This document shows, one piece after another, positions 26,609-34,574 of a DNA stretch of 64,000 bases. Source of the stretch: UBA7803 sp963822255 (GTDB lineage: Bacteria; Pseudomonadota; Gammaproteobacteria; Pseudomonadales; Azotimanducaceae). The notes under the pieces are model-generated. The model did no database searches, was not told the DNA's origin, and saw only the letters and a list, made by a program, of their open reading frames with translations. The stretch is from positions 558,001 to 622,000 of the forward strand of contig CAWGGV010000006.1 of assembly GCA_963822255.1 (NCBI GenBank). Direction: 5' to 3'. Each line of letters starts with the position of its first letter. The stretch's first letter is position 1. Made by a program: the position numbers and the translations under genes.

Positions 26609-27450
26609 CCTTCGAGGTCGAACCGAACCCCGGCGGCTTCGGCGCGCGGATCGCCGGCGTCGATCTCGCCCGCCGTCTTCCTGCGGAAACGGTGTCGGCC
26701 ATACGTGGCGCGTGGCTGACCCATCAGGTGGTGTGGTTTCCCGATCAGCCCATGAGCCACGGCGACCTGGAGCGGTTCACCCTCTGCATTGGGGCGTTCG
26801 GCCACGATCCGTACGTAGCACCGGTGGAGGGGCACGCTCACGTGCTCGAAGTACGCCGGGAGCCGGACGAGCCCGTGGCGCCGTTCGGCGCTGCCTGGCA
26901 CTCCGACTGGTCGTTCCAGGTGACGCCGCCGTCCGCCACCATCCTGCACGGCAAGGTGATTCCGCCGGTGGGCGGCGACACCTGGTACGCCGACGGCCAT
27001 GCCGCTTACGAGGCGCTGTCGGCGGCCGAGCAATCGGAGTTGTCAGGGCTGACGGCCCTGCACAGCGCGCGGCGCCCGTACAGCCACGAGGGGTACCGGG
27101 CCGGCCGCGGCGACGAGCGCTCCATGAAGATCCTGCCGAGCGACGCTGCCTACGAAGTGCAGGAACATCCGGTGGTGCGCACCCACCCGGAAACGGGCCG
27201 CAAGGCGCTGTGGGTGAACTCCGTCTACACCATCGGCATCAAAGGCCTGCCGGAGCAGGAATCCGCCGCGCTGGTGAAACGGCTGTGCGCCCACGCTACC
27301 AGCGACCGATTCATCTACCGTCACCGCTGGGCGGTGAACATGCTCACCCTGTGGGACAACCGCTCGGTGCAGCACTGCGCGCGCGGGGGCTACGACGGCC
27401 ACCGGCGGGTCATGCACCGCACCACCGTTGCCGGCGACCGGCCTGTGTGA
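26593..27450 (+). CDS. TauD/TfdA-family Fe(II)/2-oxoglutarate dioxygenase
   Basis: A 285-residue dioxygenase of the TauD/TfdA family. The metal-binding HxD is in AWHSDWSF near residue 98. The distal His and the 2-oxoglutarate-binding Arg are in WDNRSVQHCARGGYDGHRRV near the C-terminus. The N-terminal GGFGARIAGVDLARRL is the conserved start of the family. Members hydroxylate sulfonates, alkyl sulfates, phenoxyacetates or other carboxylates, releasing CO2 and succinate. The substrate here is unknown and no sulfonate transporter is nearby. The GTG start at 26593 has GGAG five bases upstream. A second GTG at 26605 would give a GTGA overlap with the small membrane protein gene and is the alternative. 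Confidence 0.9.
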   Translation: MGTAVTFEVEPNPGGFGARIAGVDLARRLPAETVSAIRGAWLTHQVVWFPDQPMSHGDLERFTLCIGAFGHDPYVAPVEGHAHVLEVRREPDEPVAPFGAAWHSDWSFQVTPPSATILHGKVIPPVGGDTWYADGHAAYEALSAAEQSELSGLTALHSARRPYSHEGYRAGRGDERSMKILPSDAAYEVQEHPVVRTHPETGRKALWVNSVYTIGIKGLPEQESAALVKRLCAHATSDRFIYRHRWAVNMLTLWDNRSVQHCARGGYDGHRRVMHRTTVAGDRPV

Positions 27451-27475
27451 CGCCCTGCGCCGCTTGCGCGCACCC

Positions 27476-27748
27476 TCACTCTTTCGGCAACGGCTTCATC
27501 CGCCGCAGATGCCGGTCCGGCTCGGCGTGCCCGGTGTCCCGCATGGCCTTGTCGACCATCTTGTCGTAGCGGGGGTCGAGGCGCTCCACCTTGCTGGCCT
27601 TCGAGCGGTGAACCGATGGGCGGGAGACGATGCGCTGCGCCTCGCCGCCGCAGGCTTCGCAGCGGGCAGGCGCCGCCGCGTCACCGGTGGATCGCAGCGC
27701 GGTGGTCACGGCGCCGCAGGTGCGGCAGCGGTATTCGTAGAGGGGCAC
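27476..27748 (-). CDS. FmdB-type zinc ribbon protein
   Basis: A 90-residue protein with the FmdB/putative regulatory zinc-ribbon domain at its N-terminus: PLYEYRCRTCGAV followed 20 residues later by ARCEACGGEAQR, giving CxxC-x(n)-CxxC. The rest is a basic, low-complexity tail. The GTG start at 27748 is chosen because PLYEYRC is the invariant beginning of the family, and an AAGG sits upstream. The gene ends the minus-strand di-iron operon, 52 bases after the second SCP2-like gene. FmdB-type proteins recur beside enzymes such as formamidase and other amide- or metal-handling proteins, and their role is unsettled. Here it may assist metallation or assembly, which is inference. Confidence 0.85.
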   Translation of the reverse strand: MPLYEYRCRTCGAVTTALRSTGDAAAPARCEACGGEAQRIVSRPSVHRSKASKVERLDPRYDKMVDKAMRDTGHAEPDRHLRRMKPLPKE

Positions 27749-27800
27749 GGTGGATCGCCTTCGGAAGCCGGGGCCGGCAGCCACCGCTCCCGCGCGTCGC

Positions 27801-28208
27801 TCAGGCCGGTGCCGCAACGAGGGCGGCGCCCTTGTCGAGCAAAGCCTGAATGGTGAGGTTGTAGCGCTCCAGCATCAGCCGCTTGAGGGGGCTCCTCGCT
27901 GCCACCACGTGCTCGGAGAGATCCAGCGACAGCAGCGTCTCGGCCCGCCCTTTCGCCCGCGCCCGCAGCCAGGCGTTCCACTCGCGGGGCGTCATGGCGA
28001 GCACGATGTCGGCGTCGCGCATGTCGGCCGGATCCGCCTCGGCCACCTCGACGATCTCGAAGGCTTCGAAGCTGACGATGCGGGCGTCGTCGCCGAGCAC
28101 CAGCCCCAGCCTGAAGTCGGCGCTGCCGAGCTTGCGGAACGCCGGGTCTGCATTGAGCGACTCCCGGGCCTCGGCGAGCCAGGCGAGCTGTGGTTTGGCT
28201 CTGGACAT
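27801..28208 (-). CDS. Small SCP2-like protein B of the di-iron cluster
   Basis: A 135-residue soluble protein. Its middle resembles the SCP2 sterol-carrier fold: strands LGSADFRLGLVLG and SFEAFEIVEV, then the characteristic acidic segment DADIVLAMTPREWNAWLRA, which in SCP2 proteins forms the late beta strand and helix. The C-terminal helix LMLERYNLTIQALLDKG matches the end of its neighbour, so the two are probably divergent paralogues. There are no cysteines and no catalytic motif. Start: ATG at 28208 with GGGGGACCC upstream. It lies 11 bases after protein A. SCP2 domains bind hydrophobic ligands, so a role in presenting a lipid-like substrate to the di-iron protein is a reasonable guess. 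Confidence 0.65.
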   Translation of the reverse strand: MSRAKPQLAWLAEARESLNADPAFRKLGSADFRLGLVLGDDARIVSFEAFEIVEVAEADPADMRDADIVLAMTPREWNAWLRARAKGRAETLLSLDLSEHVVAARSPLKRLMLERYNLTIQALLDKGAALVAAPA

Positions 28209-28219
28209 GGGTCCCCCTG

Positions 28220-28654
28220 CTATTTGAACGCGCTCGGCACTCGTGCGGAGGCGTCGAAGAAGTACTGGAACGTCTGGTTGTAGCGGAAGAACAGATCCTC
28301 CCGGTACTGGTCTCCGTGCACGGAACGGGAGATGCCGTCCTCGTCGTCGAGATCCAGAGTATTCAGCGTGTAGTGGAGGCTGGCACCGTCGTTGCCGGCG
28401 ATGTCCTCCACCATGGCCTTCCACCGTTCGGGCGGCATCTCCAGGTAGAAATCCACGTCCGCCAGCTCGTCGTCGCCGATCCGCCGCGTCTCGGCGCACT
28501 CGGCGCCCTCGAAGACGATGAGGTACGCATCCTTGCCGATTTTCGCTGCGGCCCGGCAGTTGCAGGCGGCGGCTCCCGCACCGCGGTACTTGTCGTCGCC
28601 GTTGTAGACCTCGCGCACCGCCTCGAACCAGTCTTCGGAAGGAAACTTCGGCAT
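28220..28654 (-). CDS. Small SCP2-like protein A of the di-iron cluster
   Basis: A 144-residue soluble protein with an SCP2-like pattern: AYLIVFEGAECAETRRI (strands), DVDFYLEMPPERWKAMVEDI (the SCP2 strand-helix signature), then LDLDDEDGI and a C-terminal aromatic helix RYNQTFQYFFDAS. Three cysteines cluster in AACNCRAA and GAECAE and could bind a metal or form disulfides. It begins 2 bases after the stop of the metal-free ferritin-like gene (sequence TGATCATG on the minus strand), so it is translationally coupled to it. The tight linkage suggests a subunit or regulator of the same complex. The SCP2 assignment comes from pattern only, so it is moderate. Confidence 0.65.
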   Translation of the reverse strand: MPKFPSEDWFEAVREVYNGDDKYRGAGAAACNCRAAAKIGKDAYLIVFEGAECAETRRIGDDELADVDFYLEMPPERWKAMVEDIAGNDGASLHYTLNTLDLDDEDGISRSVHGDQYREDLFFRYNQTFQYFFDASARVPSAFK

Positions 28655-28656
28655 GA

Positions 28657-29751
28657 TCAGGCAGCCCCCACGTACTCGCTCATGCGCGGCGGCAGAGTCG
28701 CTACGTCCACCTCCACGCCCAACCAGCGGCAAGAATCCAGATAACGTGCCATGAAATCGCCCATCATCCGCCGGTAGACGGCCATGCCCTCGTCCGCGGC
28801 CTTGTCGAGCCCGCCGGCGAAGACGATGGCCAGCGCCTCACGCAGCACGTCGTCCTTCAGCTCCCGAGCGAACACCCGGTGCCCGATGAACAGGAGCTGT
28901 GCCATGATGAGCCGCATGTCCTGCTGGTGCGCGATGGCGTACTGCAGGTGCTCGAGACCATAGGTGAGGTGACGGGCCTTGTCCTCCAGGGCGTGTGCGT
29001 ACAGGCAGCGTTCCGCCTCGTTCTGCGCCGCACGCTCCAGGTATCGCAGCATGGTCACGGTGAACGTGCCTCGCAGCAGGAACAGGTAGACCACCGCCTC
29101 GGTCCAACCGCCCCGGCTTTCCAGGATCATCCGGTTGACCTCGCCGGGACCTTCCAGGCCCAGCCCGCCGCCGTTGACGAGGGCGCGTTTGCGGAACGCC
29201 TCGAACTGACGGGCGCCATCGAACGAGGCCGTCGCCAGGTACTGCTTCACCTCGTGGTATCCGTACGCCATCTGATGCTGCCAGCTCGAGATGGTCTCGA
29301 CGTCGCAATTGGCGTACTGACACAGCTCTGTGCACACCTGGCAGATGGCCCGCTCCAGCGGCTCGGGAAGCGGCTCGACTGTATCCCAGGGCACGTCCGT
29401 GGCCGGCGCCCAGCGGCGCTGAATGGCTTCTTCATAGAGGTTGGCGGCGGAGTCGGCCCACAGATCCGCCTTGTCACGGATGGCATAGCCGAGGGGCGGA
29501 ACCCCGCGGCGCGGAATGGCGCCGCGCGGATTGCGGGTCTGATCCTGCCATTGCTCGGGAATGTCGCCGTAGATGCCGACGTTCAGGTCGCCGAGGCGCA
29601 GGCCGTGCTTGCCGGGCTTGACGCGCACGCCCCACTGATTGCTCTTGCCCATCCAGGCCAGCGATGGCTTTGGCGTTTCGGCCTTCGGCTCGGCGCCGGC
29701 TGGTTGGCGCGCTGGTGCAGCGCCGGTGGGCTTTTTCGTGGTGGTAGCCAA
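28657..29751 (-). CDS. Ferritin-like paralogue lacking di-iron ligands (beta-like subunit)
   Basis: A 364-residue ferritin-like protein that is clearly paralogous to the protein encoded upstream: shared ATDVPW, FRKRA-NGGGL and KARH/EARH segments at nearly constant offset. The positions of the four metal-binding glutamates hold Gln145, Gly179, Arg227 or Gly228, and Lys258. The first histidine is Gln182, and only His261 survives. It should therefore not bind a di-iron centre. The start is a TTG at 29751, chosen because GGGGGAG sits 5 bases before it. This makes the protein exactly as long as its paralogue. An Ala/Pro/Lys-rich N-terminal tail (residues 1-30) is extra. Pairs of an active and an inactive ferritin-like subunit are the hallmark of bacterial multicomponent monooxygenase hydroxylases. 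Confidence 0.8.
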   Translation of the reverse strand: MATTTKKPTGAAPARQPAGAEPKAETPKPSLAWMGKSNQWGVRVKPGKHGLRLGDLNVGIYGDIPEQWQDQTRNPRGAIPRRGVPPLGYAIRDKADLWADSAANLYEEAIQRRWAPATDVPWDTVEPLPEPLERAICQVCTELCQYANCDVETISSWQHQMAYGYHEVKQYLATASFDGARQFEAFRKRALVNGGGLGLEGPGEVNRMILESRGGWTEAVVYLFLLRGTFTVTMLRYLERAAQNEAERCLYAHALEDKARHLTYGLEHLQYAIAHQQDMRLIMAQLLFIGHRVFARELKDDVLREALAIVFAGGLDKAADEGMAVYRRMMGDFMARYLDSCRWLGVEVDVATLPPRMSEYVGAA

Positions 29752-29782
29752 GATTTCTCCCCCGCTTTCGATGCTACTGTGC

Positions 29783-29930
29783 TGTGGGAGCGGCCTGCGG
29801 CCGCGATATCGCGACCGGGAGGTCGCTCCCACAGTCAGAGGGTTGTCTCCACAGTCAGAGGGTTGTTTCCACAGTCAGAGGGTTATTCCCACAGTCAGCC
29901 AGTTGTTTCCACAGTCATAAGGCTGTCGAC
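29783..29930. repeat. Palindrome plus five 20-base tandem units between the ferritin-like genes
   Basis: An inverted repeat at 29784-29832 (arms GTGGGAGCG and CGCTCCCAC around a GC-rich centre) is followed by five units of exactly 20 bases starting at 29831, 29851, 29871, 29891 and 29911. The first three units share ACAGTCAGAGGGTTGT and the last two are degenerate. The array begins right after the stop codon of the upstream di-iron gene and ends before the TTG start of its paralogue, so it lies inside the operon mRNA. The unit contains the edge of the dispersed palindrome found elsewhere in the window. Confidence 0.85.
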
Positions 29931-29931
29931 T

Positions 29932-31026
29932 TCAGGCCGCGGTGGCTTGCAGCATGCCGTTCAGGTTCGAGCGGCCGTTCTCGAACCGCTCACCGAAGCC
30001 GGCGGAGCGTACCCGCTTCACGTATTCCTGCAGCTGGCGCTTGCGGATCGCCATGAGCCGGTTGAAACCTTCGTCGTAGTTGTCCTTGCCGCCGCCGAGC
30101 AGAATCGCCAGCGCTTCGGAGCTGACCGTCTGATTGCCCGCCGGATTCTGCGAGCCGGCCAGGATCTGCCGCTCTGCCTCGTCCAGATAGCATTCGATCT
30201 CTTCCCGGCGCTCCGGCGCCGTTTCCGCCATGTAGCGCATGTGCATGACGCCGAACGCCACGTGCCGGGCCTCGTCCTGGGCGCACAGGCGATAGATCGC
30301 TTTCTCGGCGTCGTTGTAGGCCATGAGCTCGCCCATCCGGAAGATGGTGAGCACGGCCCCTTCGCCGGAGATGTGCAGACGCGAGGACATCTCGGTGAAG
30401 TCCCGGGCCAGATCAATGCTGCCGACGACGCCGGCAGTGCCGCCGGTCGCCGACATCAGACCGCCGCCGTTGGCGAAGGCGCGCTTCCTGAACACGTCCA
30501 TGTGGCGGGATTCGTCCATCACCTGGGCCAGCAGACAGTTGCGGGGCTCGAAGTAGTCGGGAGTGGTCTGGGAAATCCAGCGAGCAGGCACGTCGCCGGC
30601 CACGAACTCCACCTCCGTGAGGAACGTCGCGAGCTGGCACTGGGCCTCCTCGATGTCGTCGGGCAAGGGCTCGATGGTGTGCCAGGGCACGTCGGTCGCG
30701 GAGCTCCACTGCCGCTGCAACGCTTCCTCATAGAGGAACGAGGCGTTCTCCAGCCAGATCTCACTCTTCGCCCGCACCGAATAGTTGCCAATCCGATACG
30801 ACTGCGGCCGCGCCATCGCGCCGCGTGGCCGGCCGGTCATGTTGTCACTGCGCTCCGGGGTCTCGCCGTAGCTGCCGAGCTGAATGTCGGCCAGAGTCAG
30901 CCCCTGCTTGCCCGCGGTGGCCCGGCTGCCCCACTCGCCCTGCCGCGCCATCCATCCCAGGTCCATGGGCGCCTCGGCCGATGCCGTCGCTGCCTCACTC
31001 ATTGACTCGCTCACTGCCTCGCTCAT
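29932..31026 (-). CDS. Ferritin-like di-iron protein, candidate oxygenase (alpha-like subunit)
   Basis: A 364-residue ferritin-like four-helix protein with a complete di-iron ligand set: Glu138 (in FLTEVEF), E172-x-x-H175 (DESRH), Glu222 (SGEGA) and E252-x-x-H255 (DEARH). The spacing of 34 and 30 residues within the helix pairs fits R2-like and bacterial monooxygenase carboxylate proteins. Around this core are conserved flanks shared with the paralogue downstream (ATDVPW, FRKRAFANGGG). I do not recognise a named family; it is not BoxB, PaaA or AurF by motif context. The ATG at 31026 has GGGAGACAGG upstream. It is the first gene of the operon and lies divergent to a hybrid histidine kinase. 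Reductase and electron-transfer genes are missing from the window. Confidence 0.82.
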   Translation of the reverse strand: MSEAVSESMSEAATASAEAPMDLGWMARQGEWGSRATAGKQGLTLADIQLGSYGETPERSDNMTGRPRGAMARPQSYRIGNYSVRAKSEIWLENASFLYEEALQRQWSSATDVPWHTIEPLPDDIEEAQCQLATFLTEVEFVAGDVPARWISQTTPDYFEPRNCLLAQVMDESRHMDVFRKRAFANGGGLMSATGGTAGVVGSIDLARDFTEMSSRLHISGEGAVLTIFRMGELMAYNDAEKAIYRLCAQDEARHVAFGVMHMRYMAETAPERREEIECYLDEAERQILAGSQNPAGNQTVSSEALAILLGGGKDNYDEGFNRLMAIRKRQLQEYVKRVRSAGFGERFENGRSNLNGMLQATAA

Positions 31027-31210
31027 TCCTGTCTCCCATTGGACTCTCTCCCACCGGCGTCTGCCGCCATGGCGATGGTCTCTCGATGAGCCACTTGTAA
31101 CGCATTTCAAGCTGCGTGGCCAGGGTCGCCTGCGGTTCCCGTGCGGCCCATAGGATTCGCATCGCCGCTCGGCTATGGTTGGCGCTGGTTAATTGAGCAA
31201 ACGCGCGATC
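31027..31210. promoter_or_regulatory. Divergent control region, di-iron operon and sensor kinase
   Basis: About 180 bases separate the two divergent starts and must hold both promoters. On the minus strand TTGAAA and a following TTACAA region near 31100 could be part of a promoter, but no clear -10 box is spaced correctly. No obvious operator palindrome is visible. The kinase start itself is ambiguous (TTG at 31193 or ATG at 31211). Confidence 0.4.
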
Positions 31211-32839
31211 ATGACCAGGGAAGGCCGCTCGTGGCCGCCAAAGCTCCGGGGGGGCATCCGCAACGCGCGCCAGCAATCGCTCGAGGAGAGCGAGGAGCGC
31301 TTCCGCACGCTGGTGGAGTATGCCGCCGAGGCGATGGTGATCCTGGATGCCGACAGCGGGCGCTTCGTCGACGCCAACGACAACGCCTGCCGGTTGTTCG
31401 GCTTGCCGCGCGACGCGCTGCTCCGACGCGGTCCGGCGGATGTCAGCCCCGAGCTGCAGCCGAACGGCGAACGCTCCGCGGTCAGCGCCTCCGAATGGAT
31501 CCGCAAGACCGTGGAAGGCCGGCTTTCGGTCTTCGAGTGGGTGCACGAGAACGCCGCGGGCGAGCGGATCGCCTGCGAGATCCGCCTCGTCAGGCTGCCG
31601 TACAAGGGCAGGCGCCGGATTCACGGCAGCATTCTGGACATCTCCCATCGCAAGGCCGCCGAAACCGAGCGCCAGCGACTGACCGCGGAGCTCGCTCAGG
31701 CCCAGAAGCTGCAGGCCATCGGCCAGCTCACGGGTGGCATCGCTCACGACTTCAACAACCTGCTGACGGTGATCATGAGCAGCCTGGAGATGATCGAAGC
31801 GGAGGCAGGCAACCCCCAGCGGGTCCGCTCGTTCGCCACCCAGGCGACAGCGGCGGCCCAGCGCGCGGCCGCCCTGACCCGGCGCCTGCTGGCGTTCGCC
31901 CGGCGCCAGCCCCTGCACCCCCAGGCGGTGGACGTGAATCGGCTGCTGAGCGGTCTGGAGGGGCTCTTGAGCCGCACCCTCGGGGAGAGCATCGCGGTGC
32001 GCACCCGCCCCGCCGAGGGGCTGTGGACCTGTACGGCAGATCCCGCCCAGCTCGAGAACGTGATTCTGAACCTCGCCATCAACGCCCGCGACGCCATGCC
32101 CGGCGGCGGCGAGCTGATCATTGAGACCGCCAACACCGTGCTCGACGCGGGCGAGCCCCGGCGGGGCACGTCCGTCGCGGGTGATTGCGTCATGGTGGCC
32201 GTCAGCGACAACGGCACGGGCATGGTTCCCGAGGTGCTCGATCACGTGTTCGAGCCGTTCTTCACTACCAAGGAGGTGGGCCGCGGCAGCGGGCTCGGCC
32301 TCAGCACCATCTACGGCTTCGCCAAACAGTCGGGCGGTCACGTGACCATCCAGAGCGAGCCGGGCCGCGGCACGACCGTCCGCGTTTACCTGCCCCGCAG
32401 CGGTTCGTCCGCCGCCGCGACCGTCAGCCAGCCGGCCCCGGACGTGACGCCCAGCGGCCATGGTGAGCTGGTGCTGGTGGTGGAAGACGACGCGGCGGTG
32501 CGCGCTCTGGTGGCTTCCGAGCTCCACAGCCTGGGCTACCGGACTGCCCTCGCCTCCGGTGCCGACGACGCTCTCGAACGGCTCGGAGCGGCACCCGAGG
32601 TCGCCCTGCTCCTCACCGACATGGTGCTGGCCGAGACCGAAAACGGGCCGGAGCTGGCGCAGCGCGCCAGGACCATGCGGCCGTCGCTGCCGGTGTTGTT
32701 CATGTCCGGCTACGCCGCGGACGCCATCGCTGAAGGCGGCGGGCTCGAGCCGGACGTCCCGCTGCTGCAGAAACCGTTCACCCGTCACGACCTGGCGCTG
32801 GCCGTGCGCCAGGTGCTGCAGGCACGCGCCGGAGGTTGA
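31211..32839 (+). CDS. Hybrid sensor histidine kinase with PAS and receiver domains
   Basis: A 542-residue soluble hybrid kinase (548 residues if the TTG at 31193 is used). A PAS domain spans about 20-150 (FRTLVEYAAEAMVILDADSG). The dimerisation/phosphoacceptor helix contains the H-box GGIAHDFNNLL, and the ATPase domain shows the N-box NLAINARDAMPGG, G1 DNGTGM and G2 GRGSGLGLS. A C-terminal receiver domain has the acidic pair VVEDD, the phosphoacceptor Asp in LLLTDMVLAE and the conserved Lys in QKPF. No membrane segment is seen, so it senses a cytoplasmic signal through PAS, perhaps redox or a ligand. It lacks an output domain, so a separate response regulator or phosphotransfer protein elsewhere is needed. 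Its divergent position makes the di-iron operon a possible target. Confidence 0.92.
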   Translation: MTREGRSWPPKLRGGIRNARQQSLEESEERFRTLVEYAAEAMVILDADSGRFVDANDNACRLFGLPRDALLRRGPADVSPELQPNGERSAVSASEWIRKTVEGRLSVFEWVHENAAGERIACEIRLVRLPYKGRRRIHGSILDISHRKAAETERQRLTAELAQAQKLQAIGQLTGGIAHDFNNLLTVIMSSLEMIEAEAGNPQRVRSFATQATAAAQRAAALTRRLLAFARRQPLHPQAVDVNRLLSGLEGLLSRTLGESIAVRTRPAEGLWTCTADPAQLENVILNLAINARDAMPGGGELIIETANTVLDAGEPRRGTSVAGDCVMVAVSDNGTGMVPEVLDHVFEPFFTTKEVGRGSGLGLSTIYGFAKQSGGHVTIQSEPGRGTTVRVYLPRSGSSAAATVSQPAPDVTPSGHGELVLVVEDDAAVRALVASELHSLGYRTALASGADDALERLGAAPEVALLLTDMVLAETENGPELAQRARTMRPSLPVLFMSGYAADAIAEGGGLEPDVPLLQKPFTRHDLALAVRQVLQARAGG

Positions 32840-32841
32840 CC

Positions 32842-33258
32842 GTGTCGGAAGGATTCGAGCTGCATCCACGGCTGGCCGCGGATTGCGTGGTCGTCGGCGA
32901 GCTGCCGGTCAGCCGGCTGCTGCTGATGAACGACCGGCGCTTCCCATGGTGCATCCTGGTCCCACGGACCCCGGATCTCACCGAGCTCCACCATCTGTCC
33001 GCCCCGGATCGGGTGGCCGTGATGGACGAGATAGCATGGGCGTCGCGGGCGCTGCTCGAGCACTTCGGCGCCGCCAAGATCAACGTCGGCGCACTTGGCA
33101 ACCTGGTGCCTCAGCTCCACATTCACGTCGTGGGGCGGACCCCCGCCGATGCCGCGTGGCCGGGGCCCGTGTGGGGCTCCGGCACCGCGCAGCCGTACCC
33201 GCCGGCCGAGCGCGACGCCGTGACCGACCGCCTGCGTCAGGCCCTCGGGCGAGATTAG
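32842..33258 (+). CDS. HIT-family nucleotide hydrolase
   Basis: A 138-residue HIT domain protein. The motif region reads LVPQLHIHVVGR, so the catalytic His pair is retained while the first of the three histidines is Gln. This is normal for a bacterial subgroup that otherwise resembles Ap4A hydrolases. Other conserved parts are the N-terminal RFPWCILVPR and AAKINVGALGN. Members split dinucleoside polyphosphates or nucleoside phosphoramidates. The GTG start at 32842 is preferred because GGAGG ends six bases before it. A TTG at 32836 would overlap the kinase stop. It follows the kinase directly and is likely co-transcribed with it, and it converges on the thiolase gene with a 4-base overlap. Confidence 0.88.
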   Translation: MSEGFELHPRLAADCVVVGELPVSRLLLMNDRRFPWCILVPRTPDLTELHHLSAPDRVAVMDEIAWASRALLEHFGAAKINVGALGNLVPQLHIHVVGRTPADAAWPGPVWGSGTAQPYPPAERDAVTDRLRQALGRD

Positions 33259-34484
33259 ATCCGCTCGAGAATGGTCGCCGTGCCCATGCCGCCGCCAGTG
33301 CACATGGCCACCAGCGCGGTCTCCTTGTCGAGACGCTCCAGGGTATCCACGGCGGTACCGATCAGCATGCCGCCGGTGGCGCCGATGGGGTGGCCCAGCG
33401 CGATGGCGCCGCCGTCCACGTTGACGACGTCGTGGGACACGTCCATGATCCTTCATGAACTTGAGCACGACGGCGGCAAACGCCTCGTTGATCTCCCACA
33501 GGTCGATGTCGTTCTTGCTCATGCCGGCCTTGGCAAGACACCGCTCGGCCGCCGGCCCCGGGGCCGTCAGCATGATCAGCGGCTCCGTGCCCGCGGTGGC
33601 CGACATGCGGATGCGCGCCCGCGGCTTCAGCCCGTGGGCTCTGGCGTAGTCGGGGCTCACCACCAGCACCGCGCTGGCACCGTCCACCACCCCGAGGAAT
33701 TGCCGGCGTGATGCACGTGGTTCACCCGTTCCACGTCCGGATAGCGATCTCTGGCCATCTCGTCGAACGCCTTGGGGAAGCCTTCGACGCGGCTGCCGCC
33801 CATGGCTTCGAACGACGGCTTCAGGCCCTCCAGGCTCTCGAGGGTGGTGCCGGGGCGCGGATGCTCGTCCCGGTCCAGGGCCAGGGTGCCGTCGTCGTTG
33901 TAAATGGGCACCAGCGCGCCTTTGAAGCGGCCCTCTTCGATGGACGTGAGGGCCCGCGCCTGACTTTCCACCGCGTAGCGGTCGACGTCCTCACGGCTGA
34001 ATCCCTCGATGGTCGCGATCAGGTCCGCCGAGATGCCCTGGGGCACCTGGGGATGCAGCGCCAGCAGATGCTCGTTGTTGGCGTGAAAGCCGGTGGCGTG
34101 GAGGGGTGAGTAGCGGGACATGAACTCGACGCCGCCGGCCACCACCGCTTCCTGCTGACCCGACATGACGCCCATGGCGGCGAAGTTCACCGCCTGCTGG
34201 CCGCTGCCGCAGAACCGGTGCAGGGTGACTCCGGTGACGGTGATCGGCCAGCCGGCGTCCAGCACCGACATGCGCGCGATGTCGTGGGCGTGATCGCCGC
34301 TGCCGGCGCCGCACCCGGCCACCACGTCCTCGATGTCGGCCGGGTCGAACCCGACCTTGTCCTTCAGGCCGTTCAGCACCTGCGCCAGACAGCGCTGGGG
34401 ATGGATATGGCTGAGGCTTCCCACGCCCGGCTTGCCGCGTCCCCGCGGCGAACGAACGGCATCGATGATCCAGGCTTCCCGCAT
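33255..34484 (-). CDS. Acetyl-CoA acyltransferase (thiolase), two frameshifts
   Basis: A thiolase of about 408 residues whose reading frame is broken twice. The active-site Cys lies in LHRFCGSGQQAVNFAA near residue 90. The downstream HPIGATGG (His) and CTGGGMGTA (Cys) are present but in another frame. Near 33693 one G seems to be missing inside a G run, so the invariant NSSGVVDG is disrupted, and near 33447 one base is extra (GATCATGG in place of GATATGG on the minus strand). With both corrected, all motifs fall in one frame up to the stop at 33255. Substrate is likely a 3-oxoacyl-CoA from fatty-acid or sterol-type degradation. Because the coding sequence is otherwise intact, consensus errors seem more likely than pseudogenisation. 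Confidence 0.85.
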
Positions 34485-34574
34485 GACCGATTCTCCCTCG
34501 GATTTTCAGAAGTAATTGAAACGGATACTAACCCGAGTGGGGCGGCCGGTGGCAGGCTGGCGACTCCGGGCAGA

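Noticed and set aside
26593..27450. tauD (taurine dioxygenase)
   Set aside because: The family fits, but no sulfonate transporter or regulator is nearby and substrate residues are not decisive, so no gene symbol is given.
29783..29930. CRISPR-like array
   Set aside because: The 20-base units are contiguous without unique spacers and no cas genes are present; this is a simple tandem array.
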